This document shows positions 26,235-35,970 of a stretch of 64,000 bases of DNA, in pieces. The stretch comes from an uncultured Oleiphilaceae bacterium (GTDB lineage Bacteria > Pseudomonadota > Gammaproteobacteria > Pseudomonadales > Oleiphilaceae), in the NCBI GenBank assembly GCA_913060665.1, contig CAJXUY010000009.1, forward strand, positions 62,001-126,000. Reading direction: 5' to 3'. The position numbers and the translations under genes are program-made. The stretch's first letter is position 1. Every line of letters starts with the position of its first letter. The notes under the pieces are model-generated. The model searched no databases and was not told the origin of the DNA. It was given only the letters and a program-made list of their open reading frames with translations.

Positions 26235-26762
26235 ATGAGAGTACCTATTGCGTTACTTGCAAGCCTATTATCTGCCAACACCGTTGCTGAAGTTCACACC
26301 TGTGAAATAAATCAACGAATGATATATTCTGATACACCTTGCAGTCATATCAACAAAAACATTCCTGCGTCTAATGATACTCGACAAAAAGCACTCTGGT
26401 GGGAAGATATTCACGGACGCAATCAATACAAGCAGCCTATAATGCTTGATGGACCGCTAGATGAACGCCTAGATAGAGTCGCAGCCATAATCTCTGAGGC
26501 CTGGGTAAAATCCAACAACTGTCAAACCGCGATCAGTACCGATAGTGACGGCTCTAGCTGCAAAGACTTTGTTAAATACATCGAGCCTGGAACCGTGTTC
26601 TGGCAAGCCAGCCGTCAATACCAGTCACTAAACCTATACACGAAAAGCAAAGTAAAAGACCAGCATAAGCTATCCATTGTCAAACAGCAGATACATGAAC
26701 TGGTCACGTTTAGAAGTGATCTCAAGATGTACGTAAAAAAGCAGCAACTGGCACAACGGTAA
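26235..26762 (+). CDS. Secreted protein with DUF4124-like N-terminus
   Basis: A 175-residue protein with a short signal peptide (MRVPIALLASLLSANTVA, cleavage before EV) and then the segment VHTCEINQRMIYSDTPC, which looks like the DUF4124 pattern of small periplasmic proteins (Cys, then W/Y-SDxPC). The rest is helical, with two more Cys (NNCQTAI and SSCKDF) that could form a disulfide. I chose ATG at 26235, with GGGG seven bases before, over a TTG twelve bases upstream. Function unknown. Confidence 0.72.
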   Translation: MRVPIALLASLLSANTVAEVHTCEINQRMIYSDTPCSHINKNIPASNDTRQKALWWEDIHGRNQYKQPIMLDGPLDERLDRVAAIISEAWVKSNNCQTAISTDSDGSSCKDFVKYIEPGTVFWQASRQYQSLNLYTKSKVKDQHKLSIVKQQIHELVTFRSDLKMYVKKQQLAQR

Positions 26763-26892
26763 ACGCCTTCTTCGCACAACGCCCCATCATACAAGTGTTA
26801 ACTTGGGCCACCCGGTGTTACTGCTAGGCGTTATAGCATCGGGTGCTAATGATTCAAGCCCGCTTCATTTTTGAGGGATGTATTTCAAATGA

Positions 26893-27774
26893 TTAATACG
26901 TCCCCGCTTGGATGGTTTCAGTAACTTTATCTATCATATCTTCAACATCAAGCTCACAAATTCCAAGATAATCTAACAAGCTGTCTTTAATAGCTGGCCA
27001 CTCATAGCTCTCTTCACTGCCGCCGATGGTTTTATATTCACTCGTCACATACTCCGCTAACTTCAATATGGCTAAAAGGGTAGCTGTTTCTGAACGCCCC
27101 CCACCAAACAGTGTGTTCAATAGCTCAACATTGTGATGTTGTTTAATGACATCAGCGATTGTTTTTGGCAGCTTCCAGGACTTAGCAAGGAAGTAACCTG
27201 ACGCCGTATGGTTTGTCTTGTACAAATGGTTTTCAACTGCCGTTAGTACATGCTGATCCTGACCGTAGATTTTATGAAGCAGATGAAGGTAGCTTTTATG
27301 ATTTTGCATCATTAAAGGGATGCCACAGTCATGAAATAAACCGACCATATACGCGGTATCAGGCTTACAAAGCTTAAGTTCTTTAGCAATAAACGCAGCG
27401 GCTACCGCAGCATCATCACTGGCCCGCCAAAAGGACTCTAATGCATCCATGTCGACAGTATCTTGAAAGGAGCTTTTCAACAGAACGGCATTAACCACAT
27501 TTAACACGCTATCTAGACCTAAAAGAGTAACCGCCTCTTGAACCGACTCTATCTCTCGTGCTAACGAAAAAGCAGCCGAGTTAATCACCTTGATAATGGC
27601 ACCTGCTACACTCGGGTCTTTGATAATAATAGAAGATATCTTTTCTATATTTGGGTATACCTCTGCAATATCCATCAATATATAAGGGTGTGGTGGAATA
27701 TTAATTCCGCTCAAGGCTCGCTCTGCCTCATCCTCATCAATTTCAATACTATCAGGGGTTATTTTTTCAAGCAT
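26893..27774 (-). CDS. HDOD domain protein
   Basis: A 293-residue protein made of one HDOD domain, a catalytically dead relative of the HD phosphohydrolases used as a signalling scaffold. Visible features are the start LSGINIPPHPYILMDI, the family stretch VINSAAFSLAREIESVQEAVTLLG, and GLFHDCGIPLMM in place of an active HD motif. GGTGAG precedes the ATG. It stands alone, divergent from the MATE gene. HDOD proteins often work with cyclic di-GMP or two-component systems, which are abundant in this window. Confidence 0.9.
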   Translation of the reverse strand: MLEKITPDSIEIDEDEAERALSGINIPPHPYILMDIAEVYPNIEKISSIIIKDPSVAGAIIKVINSAAFSLAREIESVQEAVTLLGLDSVLNVVNAVLLKSSFQDTVDMDALESFWRASDDAAVAAAFIAKELKLCKPDTAYMVGLFHDCGIPLMMQNHKSYLHLLHKIYGQDQHVLTAVENHLYKTNHTASGYFLAKSWKLPKTIADVIKQHHNVELLNTLFGGGRSETATLLAILKLAEYVTSEYKTIGGSEESYEWPAIKDSLLDYLGICELDVEDMIDKVTETIQAGTY

Positions 27775-27975
27775 TACTCACCGCCATTACAGTTCATTGC
27801 GTTACCATTTTCACAAGACTCACCTCATTTTGTGCGCTTGATTCAACGGAAAGTGTCCTCTCAATATAGACGAGAGTTCAAGAACATGTAAGTAGTACTT
27901 TAGAGCATCAAAAGCCTAAAAATATGGGCACTAAACTGAACGCAAAGTCAGAAATAAATGTAGTATACTGCCCAG

Positions 27976-29349
27976 ATGACAACACAATCGCCTAGTTCAC
28001 CCACGCCCAACAAACCTTCCGCTCGCCTAACTCAAGGCCCAGTTGATAAAACACTGATATCCCTTTCCAGACATATGGCTCTGGGGATTGTATCCATTAT
28101 CTTTATTAACGTAGTTGATACGTTTTATGTCGGCCAACTCGGCGCGAAAGAGCTGGCGGCTATCAGTTTTACCTTCCCGGTCACCATGATCGTTATCAGC
28201 CTTGCGATGGGGTTAAGCATCGGTACTTCAGCGCTGGTTTCACGCGCCATTGGATCAGGGGACCACGACCAGGTTAAACGTTTAACAACAGACTGCCTTG
28301 CCCTTGCCTTCATATTAGTCGTTTTAGTCGCCTTAACGGGTTACCTCACCATAGGCCCCACCTTTACGCTTCTAGGTGCTTCGGTGCAGCAGATCGACCT
28401 TATTCATACCTATATGTCAGTGTGGTATATCGGAGTAGGTTTAGTAGTGATCCCCATGGTCGGTAACAGCGCTATTAGGGCAACAGGCGATACCAAGACG
28501 CCTAGCAGGGTGATGATGGTGGCCGCAGCGGTTAATATAATTCTCGATCCACTATTAATCTTCGGCATCGGCCCCTTCCCAAGACTTGAACTCACCGGGG
28601 CAGCCCTGGCAACATTAATTTCATACTCCCTCACCTTTCTTTTTTCTACTTGGGTTCTGGGCATAAGAGAAAAAATGCTGACATTCGCCTTACCATCTTT
28701 AACGGATCTTTGGCACTCCTGGCAGTCGCTATTCAGGTTGGCGATACCCGCAGCGGCCACTAATATGATGGCGCCAGTCACTATCGGCATTCTTACCCAT
28801 CTAGCCGCATCATATGGAGACGCCGCCGTTGCGGCATTGGGTGTGGGCACACGAATCGAGTCACTAGCAATGATCGGAGTGATGGCGTTGTCATCAGTTC
28901 TAACACCCTTTATTGGCCAAAACTGGGGAGCAAAAAAGCACGATAGAGTACAACAGAGCCTTAACTTTGCGATAAAATTCGCCCTATTGTGGGGGGCTAG
29001 CCTGTGTATTGTTTTAGCACTTAGTGCTCCTGTTATATCAAGGCTCTTCTCAGATAACCCTGATGTCATTGGCCTGATTGAAATATTTCTTCGTATGGTG
29101 CCGATCAGTTATGCTGGAATGGGGTTAATCATTGTGACCAGTTCAACCTACAATGCATTTCAACAACCCAAACAAGCGGCCGTTTTAGTACTGACCCGAT
29201 TATTTGTGTTAATGGTTCCCTTAGCACTAATCGGCGCTCAAATATGGGGTGTTATCGGTATTTTTGCCGGAGTAATGGTAGCGAACGTACTAGCAGGGGT
29301 ATTTGCATACACTAAACTAAAACGAAAAATAAAAGTATTAGAGCCTTAA
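27976..29349 (+). CDS. MATE-family multidrug/Na+ or H+ antiporter
   Basis: A 457-residue inner-membrane exporter with twelve predicted helices in two related halves. The first helix carries the family sequence NVVDTFYVGQLG, and repeats such as SALVSRAIGSGD and FIGQNWGAKKHDR follow the MATE plan. It exports cationic drugs or metabolites in exchange for Na+ or H+; the substrate is unknown. It is followed 24 bases later by the hexose-phosphate mutarotase gene, possibly by chance. Confidence 0.93.
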   Translation: MTTQSPSSPTPNKPSARLTQGPVDKTLISLSRHMALGIVSIIFINVVDTFYVGQLGAKELAAISFTFPVTMIVISLAMGLSIGTSALVSRAIGSGDHDQVKRLTTDCLALAFILVVLVALTGYLTIGPTFTLLGASVQQIDLIHTYMSVWYIGVGLVVIPMVGNSAIRATGDTKTPSRVMMVAAAVNIILDPLLIFGIGPFPRLELTGAALATLISYSLTFLFSTWVLGIREKMLTFALPSLTDLWHSWQSLFRLAIPAAATNMMAPVTIGILTHLAASYGDAAVAALGVGTRIESLAMIGVMALSSVLTPFIGQNWGAKKHDRVQQSLNFAIKFALLWGASLCIVLALSAPVISRLFSDNPDVIGLIEIFLRMVPISYAGMGLIIVTSSTYNAFQQPKQAAVLVLTRLFVLMVPLALIGAQIWGVIGIFAGVMVANVLAGVFAYTKLKRKIKVLEP

Positions 29350-29373
29350 ACAATTAACCGGAGAATTTCGACT

Positions 29374-30285
29374 GTGACCAACCCTACCCCCCTACATGAA
29401 CAACTAATCTCAACGCCTTCGGTTTCAATAGCGGATACTTGCGAATTATACCAATCAACAGAATCTCTCACGCTGCTAAAAATCGAAAGCCCTTTATGTA
29501 ATGCGGTGATTGCATTACAGGGCGCTCAACTGCTCGAGTTTACACCCAAAAACTCTGCTCCCTGGTTGTGGCTAAGTCCTAAAGCAACATTTAGCGAATC
29601 CTGCCCTATAAGAGGCGGCATTCCAATTTGTGCCCCTTGGTTTGGCGTAAACAAACAAGACCCCGGAAAACCTAAACACGGCTTTGTTCGTACACGGTGC
29701 TGGCAACTGATCGATGCAGCTGAAAATGACATTGGCGAGGTTGAGTTAACCTTCACATGCACCTCTGAAGAACGTGATTTACCGCTTTTTCCACACCCTT
29801 TTTCGCTAAACCTTGTCATTAGACTTTCAGACCATATCGATATCTCGTTTTCAGTACTGAATACAGGCCAGTCACTCATGCCTTTTAGCTGGGCGCTACA
29901 CAGCTATTTCAATGTTGATAGTTTGAAAGATGTTCGTGTAGAAGGCTTAGATCAACACCCCTACCTTGATGCCACCCAAAACTTTTTGTCGGTCATACAA
30001 AATGGCTCTATTAGCTTCAAATCGGAAGTGGACCGGGTGTATGAGAGCGTGAGTCAGGAACAATCGATCTCAGGCTCACCATCATTATCGATAAAGGGTG
30101 ACAACTGCCCGACTGCTATTGTCTGGAACCCAGGCATTAAACTCGCTACAAAAATGGCAGATATCACCGCTGATCACTATGATCAATATATCTGCCTTGA
30201 GCGTGGCGCGGCATTTGCCAATAGCTGGGATGTTTTGCCTCAACAATCAGTCACCTCCACGTTAACCATACTGCCGAGTAAGTAA
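29374..30285 (+). CDS. yeaD: D-hexose-6-phosphate mutarotase (YeaD family)
   Basis: Galactose-mutarotase-like fold that speeds conversion of alpha and beta forms of hexose 6-phosphates. 303 residues. Family features: WLSPKATFSESCPIRGGIPICAPWFG is split over residues 68-93, KHGFVRTRCW supplies the first catalytic His, and LHSYFNV the second. Start is a GTG at 29374 with CGGAG ten bases before it. It lies between the MATE gene and a methyltransferase gene with gaps of 24 and 4 bases, so the three are probably co-transcribed. Confidence 0.9.
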   Translation: MTNPTPLHEQLISTPSVSIADTCELYQSTESLTLLKIESPLCNAVIALQGAQLLEFTPKNSAPWLWLSPKATFSESCPIRGGIPICAPWFGVNKQDPGKPKHGFVRTRCWQLIDAAENDIGEVELTFTCTSEERDLPLFPHPFSLNLVIRLSDHIDISFSVLNTGQSLMPFSWALHSYFNVDSLKDVRVEGLDQHPYLDATQNFLSVIQNGSISFKSEVDRVYESVSQEQSISGSPSLSIKGDNCPTAIVWNPGIKLATKMADITADHYDQYICLERGAAFANSWDVLPQQSVTSTLTILPSK

Positions 30286-30289
30286 CACG

Positions 30290-30910
30290 ATGAAACTATA
30301 CGACGATTACCTGCTCCCACATGTTATTAACCTTGCTTGCGGCAGTAAGCCCGTATTGCGACAGCGCAACAAAGTAGTACCACTCGCAGAAGGGCGCGTA
30401 TTGGAGGTCGGGTTCGGTTCAGGCCTCAACTTACCCTTTTACAACCCCGATAATGTGGAGTTTATCTGGGGACTTGAACCAGCCGAAGGCATGCGCAGAA
30501 AAGCTCAAGGTAATCTTGCGGCATCAGCGATAGATGTAAAGTGGTTAGATCTTCCCGGTGAAGAGATTCCGCTCGACAACCATAGCGTCGATACGATTTT
30601 ACTCACCTATACACTCTGCACAATTCCCGACTGGGAAACCGCATTAAATCAGATGAAACGAGTGCTCAAACCAGGCGGAAAATTACTCTTTTGTGAACAT
30701 GGTGAAGCGCCAGACGAATCTATTAAACGTTGGCAGCAACGAATCAACCCTTACTGGAAAAAAGTAGCGGGAGGTTGTAACCTAAACCGACCTATCCCTC
30801 AATGTCTTGAACAAAGCGGCTTTATCATCAAAGAGATGGAGACGCGATACCTTCCCTCTACGCCCAAAATTGCAGGCTTCAACTACTGGGGCTGCGCCCA
30901 ATATAAGTAA
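30290..30910 (+). CDS. SAM-dependent class I methyltransferase
   Basis: A 206-residue methyltransferase with motif I VLEVGFGSGLNLPFY (about 38-52), acidic motif II GLEP, motif post-II LDLPGEEIPLDNHSVD and RVLKPGGKLLF. The pattern fits UbiE/phosphatidylethanolamine methyltransferase-like enzymes, but the substrate cannot be told. It has no membrane helix. It starts four bases after the mutarotase stop. Confidence 0.88.
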   Translation: MKLYDDYLLPHVINLACGSKPVLRQRNKVVPLAEGRVLEVGFGSGLNLPFYNPDNVEFIWGLEPAEGMRRKAQGNLAASAIDVKWLDLPGEEIPLDNHSVDTILLTYTLCTIPDWETALNQMKRVLKPGGKLLFCEHGEAPDESIKRWQQRINPYWKKVAGGCNLNRPIPQCLEQSGFIIKEMETRYLPSTPKIAGFNYWGCAQYK

Positions 30911-31013
30911 CCGATCTCTCTCCTGCAGTAGATCAAATGTTTGCCCTTTCATAGCGCTATACTAGTATGAACAGGGTAATCATTTGTACGTTCATCAAAA
31001 TGAGTGGTTTTAG

Positions 31014-31940
31014 ATGATTTCAGAGTCAGGCCAAAGCACCGTTGTAACACAAATTAATAACGACATCATCGCGATTAATAGCGCAGTATTAATGCACAGC
31101 CAATGGCTCGCTGTGTGGAACAAAAAGCTTGTTTGCGGCCAGCCCATTACTGAAGCGTTTGTCCAGTCTGATGCTTACAAGCATTGTGGGTTTGGCCTTT
31201 GGTATTATGGCGAACATAGCCCCTTTACTAAAGACCAAGACGAGTTTCCCCGCTTAGGTGAGCTCCATATATCTTTACACGACAGTGTGAGACTAGTGGT
31301 TTTAAAAGCATCTCAAAAACAGGCCATAACACCGGAAGATTATGATAATTTCATAGCAAAAGAGATCGCATTTACCGCCTCCCTGGTTAGCCTTCGCGAT
31401 TCGCTGTTCGGTCAGCTATATTCGTTTGACTATTTAACCGGTGTATACAACCGCCAGGCGTTCTATTCACTTTTAGAAAGAGAATTTTCACGCATCACCC
31501 GCATGTCTGGTGTTTCAAGTATCGTGATGGTCGATTTGGACTATTTCAAAAAAGTAAATGACCTGTATGGCCACCAAGCAGGCGATAAAGTACTGACCTA
31601 TTTCGCAAGCTACTTAAAGGATAGCTTGCGTCCTTATGACTCAATAGGACGTTACGGAGGGGAGGAATTTCTACTTTGCTTGCCAGATGCTAAGGTTGAT
31701 GATGCAAAGGCAATAATGGAACGGATTAGAGAAGAATTAGCCGCGCATTCTATCGATATTGTAGGCCCCAACAACCAACCCTTAAGCATTAACATTACCG
31801 CTTCATTTGGCGTATCCTCTATTAGTAAAGGGCACCCAACCAGCGAAGCCATTGAGACCGCAGATATGGCTATGTATGAGGCAAAATCTGCGGGTAGAAA
31901 TCAGGTTAAAACCTATCAATATGGTACAGGAGAGGTATAA
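31014..31940 (+). CDS. CZB-GGDEF diguanylate cyclase, DgcZ-like
   Basis: A 308-residue protein with an N-terminal CZB (chemoreceptor zinc-binding) domain and a GGDEF domain, the plan of E. coli DgcZ (YdeH). Likely zinc ligands are His28 (LMHSQW), Cys58 (KHCGFGLWYYG), His85 and His89 (LHISLHD). The GGDEF part has RYGGEEFLL and RPYD at the inhibitory site, so it should be active and product-inhibited. In DgcZ zinc binding blocks the cyclase, and the same is inferred here. It stands after a methyltransferase gene with its own 100-base upstream region. Confidence 0.94.
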   Translation: MISESGQSTVVTQINNDIIAINSAVLMHSQWLAVWNKKLVCGQPITEAFVQSDAYKHCGFGLWYYGEHSPFTKDQDEFPRLGELHISLHDSVRLVVLKASQKQAITPEDYDNFIAKEIAFTASLVSLRDSLFGQLYSFDYLTGVYNRQAFYSLLEREFSRITRMSGVSSIVMVDLDYFKKVNDLYGHQAGDKVLTYFASYLKDSLRPYDSIGRYGGEEFLLCLPDAKVDDAKAIMERIREELAAHSIDIVGPNNQPLSINITASFGVSSISKGHPTSEAIETADMAMYEAKSAGRNQVKTYQYGTGEV

Positions 31941-31991
31941 CGACTTGTATTCATGGGTGATCCGTTAAAACCTGATCGGAGCAGTGATGGA

Positions 31992-33797
31992 CTACAGTGA
32001 TAAGTTCTCAGAGCCTGACAGTAACGCTTGTCGATGGGACTCTGCTCTGGGTAGAATACGTGAAAAATAGAATGATGCCGTACGCACTTTAGAGGTCAAA
32101 AAGCCTCGACTAAACCCATTATTAGGTTGAGTATGGGGCTGTTCCGCCAACAGTTTAGATGCATTAACCGCCATCGTTAACCAAAAATAACCTAGCGACA
32201 CATATCCACTGTACATCAAATAGTCATAAGCCGCTGCGCCCACTTCTTCATGATCTTTCATGCCTTTAATGGCGACTGTTTGAGTAAGCTCCGGCCACTC
32301 TTTGGCATAACCCACCATTGGCTTAACCATATGGAGTATTGCTTGGTTATCTTTTTCAAGCTGGCATAAACGGTATATTTTTTTGGTGAATAAAAGTAGG
32401 CTTTTAGCCTGTGTTCCGAGCACCTTTCGGCCAAGAAGGTCTAATGATTGAATGCCCGTAGTGCCTTCATAGAGTGTTGATATGCGTCCATCTCGATAAA
32501 GCTGCTCGACACCAGACTCACGTATATAGCCATGCCCACCCAGAACCTGAATCGCTAAACTGGAAGACTCTAAACCTGTTTCAGTACAAAATGCTTTAGC
32601 GATTGGCGTGAGAAAATTAAGCAATAGCTTATTATCATCTAAAAATAAAGACGCGTGCGGAGACGCACACTGCCCTGCTTCATCAGCATCAATAGAATCT
32701 AGTAGCTGTGAACAAAACTGGCTAAGTGCCCGCCCTCCCTCTGCAAAGGCACGTTGCGTTAATAACATTCGCCTAATGTCTGCATGAACCAATAAAGAAT
32801 CTGCTTCATGAGCCAGATCAACAGTACCTTTCAAGCTTCTACCCTGACGGCGCTCACTAGCATAACCCAAGCTATGCTGGTAACTCACCTCACTTAAACC
32901 AACCCCCTGCGTAGCAGTGCCCATACGCATTTCATTCATCATAATAAACATCGCTTTGATGCCTTTATGAGGCTCACCTACCAAGAACCCTCTCGAATTC
33001 TCATAGCGAATACTACAAGTAGGGTTGCTATGAATACCCATCTTTTCTTCGATGCCGATACAGTCAACATTATTAGGTGCGTTATCGTCGGGTAGCTGTT
33101 CAGGCACTAGAAATAACGATAACCCTTTTACCCCGGCAGGCGCGCCTTTGATGCGGGCCAGAACCAAATGAATGATATTTTCAGCCGCATCATGAGCACC
33201 CGCTGAGATAAATATTTTGTTTCCTTTAATCACATAAACGTCATCACCTACAGCCTCCGCCGAGGTTCGAATCAGGCCGAGGTCAGAACCACAATGAGCC
33301 TCAGTTAATGCCATACAGCCTAACCATTTACCACTGATCATATTGGGTAAGTACTGACATTTAAGGTCTTCTGAGCCAAATTTAAGCAATGCTTTGATGG
33401 CAGACATGTTGAGTGCTGGAATCATACTGAAGGCATGATGAGCAGAGGTCACCATTTCACCTGCGCAAGCTGACAACTGGCTTGAAGCCCCCTGCCCACC
33501 CCACCTCTCAGGCATCGACAACCCCATCCAACCGGCTTCAGCATAATGTGAATAGGCTTTTTTCATAGGCTCTGCAAGAAAGACCTTACCGTCTTCGAAG
33601 CGACACCCCAGTTCATCACAAGCTCGGTTGATCGGTGCAAGTTCATACTCAACAAAATGAGCCGCCTGACTTAGAATGAACGATGCCTCTTCGCCGTCGA
33701 GACCAAGCTGAGTAAGATTATGCTCGGTCCTATGCTCAGCAGCACAATGCTCAAGCAAAAAACGCATATCTTCCAGGGGGGCTTTATAGCGGGTCAT
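31992..33797 (-). CDS. Acyl-CoA dehydrogenase, long form
   Basis: A 601-residue flavoenzyme of the long bacterial acyl-CoA dehydrogenase type, with the usual domains and a C-terminal extension (about 470-601) of helical character. Motifs: MALTEAHCGSDLGLIRT for the FAD/substrate loop, YASERRQGRSL, and YEGTTGIQSLDLLGRKV with the catalytic Glu near 441. It should desaturate acyl-CoA at C2-C3 in beta-oxidation. ATG at 33797. It converges with the DgcZ-like gene and lies downstream of avtA by 101 bases, likely separately transcribed. Confidence 0.93.
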   Translation of the reverse strand: MTRYKAPLEDMRFLLEHCAAEHRTEHNLTQLGLDGEEASFILSQAAHFVEYELAPINRACDELGCRFEDGKVFLAEPMKKAYSHYAEAGWMGLSMPERWGGQGASSQLSACAGEMVTSAHHAFSMIPALNMSAIKALLKFGSEDLKCQYLPNMISGKWLGCMALTEAHCGSDLGLIRTSAEAVGDDVYVIKGNKIFISAGAHDAAENIIHLVLARIKGAPAGVKGLSLFLVPEQLPDDNAPNNVDCIGIEEKMGIHSNPTCSIRYENSRGFLVGEPHKGIKAMFIMMNEMRMGTATQGVGLSEVSYQHSLGYASERRQGRSLKGTVDLAHEADSLLVHADIRRMLLTQRAFAEGGRALSQFCSQLLDSIDADEAGQCASPHASLFLDDNKLLLNFLTPIAKAFCTETGLESSSLAIQVLGGHGYIRESGVEQLYRDGRISTLYEGTTGIQSLDLLGRKVLGTQAKSLLLFTKKIYRLCQLEKDNQAILHMVKPMVGYAKEWPELTQTVAIKGMKDHEEVGAAAYDYLMYSGYVSLGYFWLTMAVNASKLLAEQPHTQPNNGFSRGFLTSKVRTASFYFSRILPRAESHRQALLSGSENLSL

Positions 33798-33898
33798 GGC
33801 ATCCTCAAATAGTAAATAGTTATTATTTGAGGATTATCACGCTTACCTTTTGAGGAATCATTAACAAATGATAAGGCTGCTCAACAGCCTTGATTATC

Positions 33899-35161
33899 TT
33901 ATTTTGCAGCATCGTCATAGGCCTTTTTGACTTCTTCCGCAATAATCGCCAGTCCCTTCTTAACGACATCATCATCCTGAGAGTAGGTGATGCGAATACA
34001 CTCTTGCTTATGCTGCCAATCATCATCGATACCCGGAAAGAAGTAATGACCCGACACCACTAACACACCACGAGCCTTCAATCGCTCATACAGCGCCTGA
34101 TTAGAAATAGGCAAATCTTTCAACCAGAGCCACAAAAACATCGCGCCTTCAGGCTTGTGCAATAAATACGGGTACCCATCAAGCTCCTGCCCCAGAACAT
34201 TAACGGCTGCTTCAGCTTTGCGCTCATAGTACGGGCAAACAATGTCTTTACTAAGTGAGATAATCTCACCAGAGGCAACCAAATCGTTCGCCAGCATACT
34301 GCCAAAGCTACCAGTTGCGAGATTTAGAATTGCATTGATGCCCGACATCGACGAAATCACCTGCTCATTGGCGATCACAATACCGGTTCTCGCCGCCGGT
34401 AAACCAAGTTTGGATAAGCTCAAACAAAGTACGATATTTTCATTCCAAACCGGTGTCGCATTAGTAAAAATAAGGTGTGGAAACGGAGTCCCATAGGCGC
34501 CATCGATAATAAGAGGAACATCATTGGCCTTAGCTATTTTGTCTAGACGAGACACTTCTTCATCAGTCAAAACATTACCCGTTGGGTTTGTGGGCCGAGA
34601 GACACAAATCGCCCCTGTTTCTTCTGTGATATGTAGCTTCTCAAAATCAACATGATACTTAAACGTATGCTTGTCGAAGTACTCAAAACTGGGTCGCGCT
34701 GCAGTAAAAAAATTACTCGTCAAACCAGCATCCGCGTAACCTATATACTCAGGCGCTAGCGGCAACTGTATTTTACGCTGAGAGCCATCGCCGTAATCAC
34801 CCGCAAACATATTAAACAGCATAAAGAATGCCGCTTGGCTACCATTAGTCAGGCCTATATTTCGTTCAGTTAATTTCCAGCCGTAAAGGTTATTTAACAA
34901 CTTAACCAAATGGCTAATGAACTCTTTCTCACCTTGCGGTGGGTCATAAATACCAATCAACCGTTTAAACTGACCTTCATCAGCTAAGATATTCTCTAAG
35001 CGCTGTCGAAACTTGGCCTGAACCTCAGGTATATGACCAGGATTACCCCCTCCCATCATAATCATATCGGACCCTGAGGATAACGCATTCCCCAAGTCAT
35101 CCATTAACGAAGTAATACCTGATTGACTGGTGAATTTCTCTCCAAACGATGACAACTTCAT
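33899..35161 (-). CDS. avtA: Valine-pyruvate aminotransferase
   Basis: PLP-dependent class I/II aminotransferase of 420 residues that interconverts valine and 2-oxoisovalerate with alanine/pyruvate. Features: start MKLSSFGEKFTSQSGI typical of AvtA, MGGGNPGHIPEV, PTNPTGN, DGAYGTPFP, and the PLP lysine in LSLSKLGLPAARTG (near 250). Length equals that of the E. coli enzyme. 68 bases follow the DUF416 gene upstream. No leader peptide or attenuator is seen. Confidence 0.93.
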   Translation of the reverse strand: MKLSSFGEKFTSQSGITSLMDDLGNALSSGSDMIMMGGGNPGHIPEVQAKFRQRLENILADEGQFKRLIGIYDPPQGEKEFISHLVKLLNNLYGWKLTERNIGLTNGSQAAFFMLFNMFAGDYGDGSQRKIQLPLAPEYIGYADAGLTSNFFTAARPSFEYFDKHTFKYHVDFEKLHITEETGAICVSRPTNPTGNVLTDEEVSRLDKIAKANDVPLIIDGAYGTPFPHLIFTNATPVWNENIVLCLSLSKLGLPAARTGIVIANEQVISSMSGINAILNLATGSFGSMLANDLVASGEIISLSKDIVCPYYERKAEAAVNVLGQELDGYPYLLHKPEGAMFLWLWLKDLPISNQALYERLKARGVLVVSGHYFFPGIDDDWQHKQECIRITYSQDDDVVKKGLAIIAEEVKKAYDDAAK

Positions 35162-35229
35162 CTATCTGCCTCTTAAACCTTTATAACGCTAATGCTTATT
35201 CAATGCCAACGTGTGGATAGTCATTTCCA

Positions 35230-35832
35230 CTATTCGTCATCTAATGAAATACCAATATTACTAACGCCCTCGTCAGATGCTAATAACCTAAGGCCCGCGA
35301 CCACATGCTCATCCGGGACACTTTCTTTACGCAATCGATCAACCAACTCTTCCTGAAAGGCCATTTCACGTTTAATCAACGGGCTGTTATCAAACAGTTT
35401 GACAAGATCATCTTCTGAAAGCCCTTCGCCCTCTGTTGCCTCCAGAAACTCCATCACCCCTTCAAACGAGTTTTGTGCACTGTCGGTCGCACGCCGTTTA
35501 TCAGTATTAACCTGCGACAACAGTGCCTGTTCGAGAGTTTCACAAAAACCAACAGCGGTAATAGCACCATACATATCATAATCTTCGAGGTCTGGTACGT
35601 TTTCTTCTAAAAGCTCTAATATCTCAATATATCGATCTTCTTCTGCATTTTCGACCAAGGCATCCCACCCCTGCTGAAGACAGGTTAAAACAGACTGCGC
35701 ACCAGAGAACGCGACTACTTGAGAAAACAACGAAAAGTTGGGATAAGCCCGCTCTGCTAACGCTAAAATAAATGCGGTTTCTCTCCAGCCTTTAAGCTGA
35801 GCTAGATGTCGCTGAAACTGATTCGCTTTCAC
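35230..35832 (-). CDS. yjaG: YjaG family protein (DUF416)
   Basis: A 200-residue cytosolic protein of the YjaG/DUF416 family. The start MKANQFQRHLAQLKGWRETA and LALAERAYPNFSLFS are characteristic. The C-terminal half is strongly acidic and helical. No biochemical role is established. The neighbours (aldolase upstream, avtA downstream) are spaced by more than 60 bases and do not point to a function. Confidence 0.85.
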   Translation of the reverse strand: MKANQFQRHLAQLKGWRETAFILALAERAYPNFSLFSQVVAFSGAQSVLTCLQQGWDALVENAEEDRYIEILELLEENVPDLEDYDMYGAITAVGFCETLEQALLSQVNTDKRRATDSAQNSFEGVMEFLEATEGEGLSEDDLVKLFDNSPLIKREMAFQEELVDRLRKESVPDEHVVAGLRLLASDEGVSNIGISLDDE

Positions 35833-35970
35833 ACTAACCTCTGATTAATAACAAGAATACTCAATGAGTACCTAGAACTTCTGATGAATAACAATGCCCT
35901 ACCAAACCCTATAAAAAAGCTCACTGAGCGGCCCCTTTAATCTCAGACATTTTAACGCTAATCAACCGGT

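Noticed and set aside
28410-29069. A 219-codon minus-strand frame opposite the MATE gene
   Set aside because: Antisense shadow of a hydrophobic coding sequence; no start signal and no family resemblance.
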